Shown one piece after another: positions 6,716 through 11,625 of a stretch of DNA of 11,625 nt (its first letter is position 1; each line of letters opens with the position of its first letter). A program made the translations under genes and the position numbers. Source of the DNA: Tritrichomonas foetus (lineage: Eukaryota > Parabasalia > Tritrichomonadida > Tritrichomonadidae). Where the stretch lies: positions 1 through 11,625 of the forward strand of contig MLAK01000752.1 of NCBI GenBank assembly GCA_001839685.1. The letters are read 5' to 3'. Below the pieces are notes generated by a model that did not search any database, had not been told where the DNA came from, and worked only from the letters and a program-made list of their open reading frames with translations.

Positions 6716-7290
6716 AAGAACAAATTAATGATCAATCTTGACATCAAGAAATCGTTTTCAATTGTCAGATTAGCGGTAAAATCAATAATAGAATTTCTTC
6801 TTCTTTATCAAGCTTCAAGAGATAAAGTCATAATTATGGCATTTTCATATGTATTAAATGAACTATGCGATATGATCACTTGTTGGATATTTTAATCGAG
6901 TTTTAACGATTCATTATAGAATCTAAAATTATTTGCAATTTGATTTATGTTCTGGTCAATTTTCTCATGCTTTTTGAATTTAATCCAAAAACATATGTTG
7001 TTGTTTTGATTGGTGAAGTTCAGTAAAGACTTTATATGACAAAAATGAAGGTTAGTTCGGATTATTATATTATTTTAGAATTTAATGTTCACATTCTTTG
7101 GGAGTGTCTATCAATGTTAAGGTATTTCATTTTCGAACTAGCAACAAGCTGAGGTAATCTTTGAATATTTCTATTTTGCTAGCAATTACATTAATCAATC
7201 CAAATTTTGTATTTTTCATCTTTCACTACAATTTGGTTCAAAACGATGTAAAACATCGATGATAAGGATATTTCTTGTTGGATAAAATAT

Positions 7291-7296
7291 TTTATT
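7291..7296 (-). terminator. AAUAAA/UAAA poly(A) signal of the RasGAP gene
   Basis: AATAAA on the minus strand lies 7 nt after the TAA stop (7304-7306). Here TAA is followed by T, so the signal does not overlap the stop. Confidence 0.4.
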
Positions 7297-7303
7297 AATT
7301 ATA

Positions 7304-9082
7304 TTAAGTTTGTTTATCATCTCCTTGAATGAAATATGAGTAAAATATCTCTTCGGATAATCTAATGCTCCATGGCAAAATGTTATCTGGGATTTTATTT
7401 TTGTGATCATTGTTTTCTGATGAAGAATAAAGAATTGTATACAATATTTTCCCATTCTCTTTAATAAAATGAATTAATTCTTCTGTAGATTTGACAAACT
7501 CATTCATCGATGATTGTGTTTTTTCTTTGTTTCCTCTTGTTTCTCCTATTATCTTTGTTAGAAAGAACAAGAGTGATTCTTTCCCATATAAACTAAATTT
7601 ATCTTGATTCTGTTGATGCATACTAGCTGTTGTACTAATGGATGAAGATAATTTCACAATTGCTTTTCTAGTTATTCCAGATTGGGTGAAATTTAATAGG
7701 GTAGGTATTATCACTTTATTAAACATTAATGTCGTTACACCATTATATGGATTTTGAGAATTCCCAAATTTTTTATATGTACACACAAAAAGATGGCGAC
7801 ATGTATTAAAAACAGATTTTGGAAAAGCCATAAAATTGTGCATCATTAATTTCCAAAATGTTTGAACTAATCCAATTATTAAATTGTCATCTTTTAAGCC
7901 ATCTTCATTTATGATATATCTTGCACAATATTCATTAATTGCCACAGAAATTCTAGAGATTACAGTTGTTGTTTCTTGTTGAATAAACTGGATCAAATAG
8001 TAATGTGGTGCAAAAATCGTAGAAAATATATCATTTGCATTGTGTGAATTGTCAATAATTGCCCATGACAAAGTTTTAATTAAAAAGTTTTTCCGATGAA
8101 TAAAAGAAGATATAGTAAGTAAAGAATCAAATATATTTTGATTGATTGATGCTAAGTAATAAAATGAATGAATAAACTCACAATCATATCCAATGATCAT
8201 TTTTGCAATTGTATGAACTATTTCTAAGGTTGTAAATGATTTATTATTTGATTTAGTTATGATTTCGCATGCGTTAATAAGGTGTAATATTGGAGGTGTT
8301 GATTTAATTAACTTTTTTAAATCTTGATCATTGGTTTTACCATCACTCCAATTCAATAAAACTACTTGAGCTTCAGAATTCGTTTCTTTATCGAGGAGGA
8401 TTGATTTATTCATTGCTCCATTCGTTGGTTCTTTGTTTGAATGTTGCTCTTTGAGAATTATGGGTTGATAAGTAAGTCCCCCCGATGCTGTAAGTACTCC
8501 TGAAAGAGAATAAATTGATAAAAAATTTTTATTCTCTGTAAATATTCCAATGTAAGTATTATTTTTATGGATTTTATCTTTAAGTTTAATCTGAGAAATC
8601 ATTATTTTATTAAAAACTGTTTTATTTTCGAGTAACATTGAATACATTGTCGTCATCAACCACTTCCTTGGTTCGCCATTGTATATCTTACAAGCTAACA
8701 AGGTATTAAAATAAGAGTTAAATGATCTAAAAGCAAAATATTGCCATGGTGAAAGAAAATCTTTTACCATAACTAAAGAATGATTCGCCATTGCAAAAAC
8801 TATTTTTTCATTTAAAACATATGGCAGTAAGTTCAATAGTGGTGTTGTTAATTTTGACTGCTGGTAGGCATTATATATTAGTGGTACTTTTCTTGTACTA
8901 TGATTTAACAATCTTGCATTAAAAACTTGTGTAATTGAAGCGGGATCATTACAAAATTCCTTCATTTTTTGATAGATTGTTGAACAATCTGGTTTCACCG
9001 GAGAAACAATATCAATCGTATTATTTGTTAAATCGTTTGAATGCGAAGCATTTATTCCATAAAAATCATCGAATGCAGTCAT
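7304..9082 (-). CDS. RasGAP-domain protein
   Basis: 592 aa. RasGAP domains speed GTP hydrolysis on Ras-type GTPases at membranes. The domain lies at about residues 260-490. SSFIHRKNFLIKTLSWAI (325-342) aligns with the arginine-finger segment TLFRGNSLATKLxxEY of p120GAP/neurofibromin, making R330 the candidate finger and N332 the conserved Asn. FPKSVFNTCRHLFVCTYKKF (420-439) matches the helix before the FLR motif. TLMFNKVIIPTLLNF (451-465) matches FFLRFICPAIxxP, with P460 kept but the FLR arginine replaced by K456. GITRKAIVKLSSSISTTAS (469-487) fits the RxLxxLxKxxQxxA helix. Residues 1-255 and 495-592 are not recognised, and no PH, C2 or IQ motif is visible. The gene is very AT-rich. I identified the domain by motif order, and the sequence is highly diverged. 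Confidence 0.6.
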   Translation of the reverse strand: MTAFDDFYGINASHSNDLTNNTIDIVSPVKPDCSTIYQKMKEFCNDPASITQVFNARLLNHSTRKVPLIYNAYQQSKLTTPLLNLLPYVLNEKIVFAMANHSLVMVKDFLSPWQYFAFRSFNSYFNTLLACKIYNGEPRKWLMTTMYSMLLENKTVFNKIMISQIKLKDKIHKNNTYIGIFTENKNFLSIYSLSGVLTASGGLTYQPIILKEQHSNKEPTNGAMNKSILLDKETNSEAQVVLLNWSDGKTNDQDLKKLIKSTPPILHLINACEIITKSNNKSFTTLEIVHTIAKMIIGYDCEFIHSFYYLASINQNIFDSLLTISSFIHRKNFLIKTLSWAIIDNSHNANDIFSTIFAPHYYLIQFIQQETTTVISRISVAINEYCARYIINEDGLKDDNLIIGLVQTFWKLMMHNFMAFPKSVFNTCRHLFVCTYKKFGNSQNPYNGVTTLMFNKVIIPTLLNFTQSGITRKAIVKLSSSISTTASMHQQNQDKFSLYGKESLLFFLTKIIGETRGNKEKTQSSMNEFVKSTEELIHFIKENGKILYTILYSSSENNDHKNKIPDNILPWSIRLSEEIFYSYFIQGDDKQT

Positions 9083-9094
9083 TTTATACTAGAT

Positions 9095-9105
9095 ATGTGA
9101 TGTGA
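9095..9105 (-). promoter_or_regulatory. Two overlapping Inr copies before the RasGAP gene
   Basis: The minus strand reads TCACATCACAT, two TCACAT motifs sharing one base (9095-9100 and 9100-9105). They would give 5' leaders of 16 or 21 nt before the ATG at 9082. Confidence 0.5.
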
Positions 9106-9375
9106 TGTATTCAAAGATTTCTATTAAATCTCTCATAATTATTTTCTCTCATTCGAAAATCATCTGCAGGTGATTTTTTATCTTTCTGAAATGAAATTCA
9201 AACTTTTTTATGAGGAAATTACCAATATTACAAAATGCGTCACATATTATAGACATGAATCCTATTCATATTCCACATGTTTAAAGAATCATTTTTCTAC
9301 ACATTCTCATTATTAATCATATGAATTTTTATATTTTCTATTTATAATATTTCAATATACTTTAGACGAAATAAA

Positions 9376-9392
9376 CTGTTCTTGAAGAACAG
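9376..9392. promoter_or_regulatory. 17-bp inverted repeat, candidate dimer-binding site
   Basis: CTGTTCTTGAAGAACAG has 8-bp perfect arms around a single G. It lies 107 bp before the eIF3d start. The spacing is too tight for an RNA hairpin, which favours a protein dimer site on DNA. The binder is unknown. Confidence 0.4.
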
Positions 9393-9457
9393 GCTATATG
9401 AATTGTGCTGCAAACTAGATAAACAAGTCCCATCAAATGTCAATGTTGATAAATAAT

Positions 9458-9482
9458 TATATGCATATACGGTCGGCCATTT
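9458..9482 (+). promoter_or_regulatory. eIF3d core-promoter candidate: 12-bp palindrome and Inr-like CCATTT
   Basis: TATATGCATATA (9458-9469) is a perfect palindrome. Seven bases later, CCATTT (9477-9482) differs from TCATTT only at the first base. Initiation at the A (9479) would give a 20-nt leader and exclude the upstream ATGs at 9437, 9443 and 9461. Confidence 0.35.
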
Positions 9483-9498
9483 TACAACACAAATCTAT

Positions 9499-11382
9499 AT
9501 GGATGTTTCTTCAATCATTGGACTCCTTTCATCGAAAGAAGGAGGATCCAACAGACAACAGCCGAGCAACTCTTCAAATAACGATATTTTTTACAATAAC
9601 GAGCAGCCAGACGAAATATACAATTATATTACGTATTCGTCAGGCCCAACGCAAGCAACAATTCAGCGCCAGCAAATTATTTCGAACACGCCTAAAGAAA
9701 TCGATGCTGTTTCAGATGCCTCTGGCTTTTTCCAAGGCCGGAGGCAAGTCAATCCAGCGGCAAATAATTTATCGACCAAAAATCGAACGCAGAATGTCCA
9801 AGTGTCTCCTTATGACTTCAAAAACTCAATCGATGTCCCACCAGAGATGAAAGTCTTATTTTCCTTCGATTCACAGCTCCAAAATGTTTCCATTGAAAAT
9901 ATGCCAACGATACGAAATTTGAATGCAATCGGCCAAGTATACGCATTCAATCCAAAACTTCTCGGAATTCGTAGTAACGTCAAACACATACTCCCAACTC
10001 AATCAAATATCAACACATCACCTCAATCTAGCGAATCAACAAACGCTTCATCAACAAATGTTTCATCAACAAACACTTCATCAACAAACACTTCATCAAC
10101 AAACACTTCATCAACAAACACTTCATCAACAAACACTTCATCAACAAACACTTCATCAACAAACACTTCATCAAAAAACACTTCATCAACAAATGTTTTA
10201 TCAACAAACACTTCATCAACAAATGTTTTATCAACAAATGTTTCTTTAAGCTCACCTTTACATGAAACAGATATTACAAAGGATCCTTACATCAGGGAAA
10301 TCGCACACACACAAACAGAAAAGCGTCTGAGGATTTTTGCAATATCACGCGATCTTGCTGCCATTGCTGTCTGCCAGCGCTCCATTCTGCCATTCGACAT
10401 TCAACTCATCAAAGAAGGGAGAAACGTTTTCGTTCGAGGTGGTGGAGGACTCAGCGAGACTCACCTCGAAACAGTGATGGTTCCCCAAGCGAGCATCATT
10501 CGAGAAAGAGTCATGGCAGAATTCACACTCCTCTCCAACGAGGCATCAACTGCATGTGAAGAATTTTCTCGAAAAGCTGTTGAAGGCACTTCAGTCGCCC
10601 CTCTCCCCAAGCCAAGTAATCAATCACCAGCTCAAACAAACACAAATCCAGATACTGCCGAATTAGAAAATTCCGAAAATACTTTTGGTGAAACAGAAGA
10701 AGAAACTGATGTCGAAAATATTGATATCAGTTGTTTAGATGGAGAGTCATTGATTGACGAAAACGCTGCCTATGTTTACAGACTGATTGAATTTAATGAT
10801 ATGGAGTTTATTGTTCGAGGTCGTGCAGACTGCATCACAGAATCATCAACAACAAGCGGTCCGCGACGCTCAGGATCCATTCGCCAGCCATCCCTCTGCC
10901 TCTGTCGTGCTTTCCTCGATGCCCCCTCGTCTTTGAGGCGAGGTGGTTGGGAAAACCTCGAACATCGGCGAGGAACCATTTTTTTGGGTGAAACAAACGC
11001 AAATGCTGCAAAGGTGGCAAGATGGGTTGCAAATGCTCTCCTTGCTGGAATTGATGCAGTTATGGTTGGATATGTTGCACGAAAATCACCATCAAGTGTA
11101 AGTCCGCATGTTTTGTTGGGTGTTGAAAGGCATGGAACAGAGAAATTTGCTGCTGACGTATCTTTGAGGGTAGGAAACATGTATGGAGTCTTACATTCGG
11201 TTTTTGGAGCTTTGATGGTGGCACACTCAGGAAAATACATCTTTGTTAAGGAGGCAAGAGCGAAAAGGACATTTCACATTTATGGAGAAGTGAAGTCTAT
11301 CTACCACCAGGGGGAAAAAGTGGAATTGATGAACAAAATGGAGAGTGTGGACGTTAAAGAGAAAAATGGAGACAACGAATAA
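9499..11382 (+). CDS. eIF3d: Eukaryotic translation initiation factor 3 subunit D
   Basis: 627 aa; human eIF3d is 548. It is the eIF3 subunit that sits near the mRNA entry side and can bind the 5' cap. Seen: a divergent N-terminus (1-110); a core start around SIENMPTIRNLNAIGQVYAF (131-150); DPYIREIAHTQ (262-272) matching human DPVIRKLAKTQ; FDIQLIKEGRNVFV (about 299-312) matching WDIVVQRVGSKLFF; DENAAYVYRLIEFND (420-434), GTIFLGETNANAAKVARWVANALLAG and HVLLGVERHGTEKFAADVSL matching the C-terminal cap-binding half; and a final YIFVKEARAKRTFHIY matching YLILKDPNKQVIRVYS. An insertion of 14 five-residue repeats (180-249) explains most of the extra length. A second low-complexity acidic linker lies at 365-415. 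The C-terminal half is richer in G+C than the window average. The start is the first Met, just after an Inr-like site. Confidence 0.92.
   Translation: MDVSSIIGLLSSKEGGSNRQQPSNSSNNDIFYNNEQPDEIYNYITYSSGPTQATIQRQQIISNTPKEIDAVSDASGFFQGRRQVNPAANNLSTKNRTQNVQVSPYDFKNSIDVPPEMKVLFSFDSQLQNVSIENMPTIRNLNAIGQVYAFNPKLLGIRSNVKHILPTQSNINTSPQSSESTNASSTNVSSTNTSSTNTSSTNTSSTNTSSTNTSSTNTSSTNTSSKNTSSTNVLSTNTSSTNVLSTNVSLSSPLHETDITKDPYIREIAHTQTEKRLRIFAISRDLAAIAVCQRSILPFDIQLIKEGRNVFVRGGGGLSETHLETVMVPQASIIRERVMAEFTLLSNEASTACEEFSRKAVEGTSVAPLPKPSNQSPAQTNTNPDTAELENSENTFGETEEETDVENIDISCLDGESLIDENAAYVYRLIEFNDMEFIVRGRADCITESSTTSGPRRSGSIRQPSLCLCRAFLDAPSSLRRGGWENLEHRRGTIFLGETNANAAKVARWVANALLAGIDAVMVGYVARKSPSSVSPHVLLGVERHGTEKFAADVSLRVGNMYGVLHSVFGALMVAHSGKYIFVKEARAKRTFHIYGEVKSIYHQGEKVELMNKMESVDVKEKNGDNE
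10036..10245 (+). repeat. In-frame 15-bp minisatellite, 14 units, coding for Ser/Thr/Asn pentapeptides
   Basis: Consensus TCAACAAACACTTCA, encoding S-T-N-T-S. Fourteen adjacent 15-bp units. Eight are identical, seven of them consecutive (10066-10170). Variants read STNAS, STNVS (2), SKNTS and STNVL (2), mostly from an AATGTTT version at the array edges. The near-identity in the centre indicates recent expansion or homogenisation. As the unit length is a multiple of three and has no stop in most frames, it creates several open but meaningless frames on both strands. Confidence 0.95.
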
Positions 11383-11383
11383 A
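11380..11383 (+). terminator. UAAA poly(A) signal overlapping the eIF3d stop
   Basis: GAATAAAACC: the TAA stop (11380-11382) plus A gives UAAA, within AAUAAA. Cleavage 10-30 nt later would end the mRNA before the minisatellite that begins at 11423. Confidence 0.45.
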
Positions 11384-11422
11384 ACCGAAGAATTGTTATA
11401 TTATATAATTGTCTCATTTTAT

Positions 11423-11625
11423 TATTGTTTTCTTTTATAATTGTTTTCTTTGATAATTGTTTTCTTTGATAATTGTTTTCTTTGATAATTGTTTTCTTTG
11501 ATAATTGTTTTCTTTGATAATTGTTTTCTTTGATAATTGTTTTCTTTGATAATTGTTTTCTTTGATAATTGTTTTCTTTGATAATTGTTTTCTTTGATAA
11601 TTGTTTTCTTTGATAATTGTTTTCT
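11423..11625. repeat. 16-bp minisatellite downstream of eIF3d, running off the window
   Basis: Unit AATTGTTTTCTTTGAT. One degenerate copy (11423-11438, two mismatches) is followed by 11 perfect copies (11439-11614) and an 11-nt partial copy that reaches the edge. The period is not a multiple of three and the region is noncoding. One strand is strongly T-rich (two C or G interruptions per half unit). The real array length cannot be known from this window. Confidence 0.95.

Larger units (their letters stand above)
6153..7303. other. AT-rich intergenic region (1151 bp), mostly featureless
   Basis: It lies between the start of the IBP39-family gene and the end of the RasGAP gene. Apart from the Inr at 6158-6163, the poly(A) motif at 7291-7296 and a possible coding remnant (6635-6715, minus), nothing is supported. 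A 62-codon plus-strand frame at 6707-6895 has a composition expected of chance AT-rich DNA. Confidence 0.5.
9083..9498. other. Divergent intergenic region (416 bp) between the RasGAP and eIF3d genes
   Basis: AT-rich, with no supported ORF or RNA gene. It should contain both promoters. Visible elements are the double Inr at 9095-9105, a 17-bp inverted repeat at 9376-9392, a 12-bp palindrome at 9458-9469 and an Inr-like CCATTT at 9477-9482. Confidence 0.55.

Noticed and set aside
6707..6895. 62-codon plus-strand frame in the intergenic gap
   Set aside because: No family resemblance, composition typical of chance AT-rich frames, and no Inr close to the start.
9437..9850. 137-codon frame overlapping the start of eIF3d
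   Set aside because: It lies in another frame over a well-supported coding region and begins upstream of the likely transcription start.
10036..10245. N-glycosylation sequons (N-T-S) in the array as a functional signal
   Set aside because: eIF3d is cytosolic with no signal peptide, so the sequons are a by-product of the repeat composition.
10023..10255. Open minus-strand frames encoding VDEVF or LLMKC repeats, and a plus-strand LHQQT frame
   Set aside because: They are reading-frame shadows of the 15-bp array in eIF3d. A period divisible by three without stops opens several frames at once.
10776..11240. 154-codon minus-strand frame opposite the eIF3d C-terminus
   Set aside because: The plus strand matches eIF3d throughout. 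The antisense frame has no recognisable motif and is long only because this part is G+C-richer.
11423..11625. CRISPR array
   Set aside because: The copies are head-to-tail with no spacers, in a eukaryotic genome, so it is a minisatellite.

Overview
The window looks like a piece of a trichomonad (parabasalid) nuclear genome, most likely Tritrichomonas or a close relative. Four things point there: (i) the gene at 5199-6152 carries the initiator-binding domain of the IBP39 family, which is known only from trichomonads; (ii) the DNA is AT-rich and the genes are uninterrupted, with no visible introns; (iii) several genes have a TCAYWW initiator (Inr) 8-20 bases before the ATG, implying very short 5' leaders; (iv) stop codons overlap or closely precede a UAAA poly(A) signal. 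The proteins are typical eukaryotic ones (eIF3d, VPS9, RasGAP, homeodomain). I assign the group by inference and cannot confirm the species.

Layout, left to right: an NQO1-like flavodoxin-fold quinone reductase (minus, 55-786); a divergent intergenic region with a dyad and a direct repeat; an atypical TALE-like homeodomain protein (plus, 1230-2096); a convergent AT-rich 3' region; a VPS9-domain protein, probably a Rab5-type exchange factor, with a disordered N-terminus full of LF/DLF motifs (minus, 2485-4401); a 0.8 kb gap with a hairpin, a palindrome and a short GC-rich island; an IBP39-family transcription factor (minus, 5199-6152); a 1.15 kb AT-rich gap with a possible decayed coiled-coil fragment; a RasGAP-domain protein (minus, 7304-9082); a divergent promoter region with two palindromes; eIF3d (plus, 9499-11382), interrupted by 14 copies of a 15-bp repeat; and a separate 16-bp minisatellite from 11423 that runs off the right edge.

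There is no operon and no single pathway. The genes fall into gene expression (homeodomain protein, Inr-binding protein, eIF3d), small-GTPase control (VPS9 exchange factor, RasGAP) and redox metabolism (quinone reductase). The most interesting points are the low-complexity array placed inside the conserved eIF3d core, the homeodomain with extra loop residues and altered recognition-helix positions, the Inr element sitting in front of an Inr-binding-protein gene, the RasGAP with an Arg-finger candidate but a Lys in its FLR-type motif, and the two unrelated tandem arrays flanking the eIF3d C-terminal half. I see no mobile element, tRNA, rRNA or CRISPR array.
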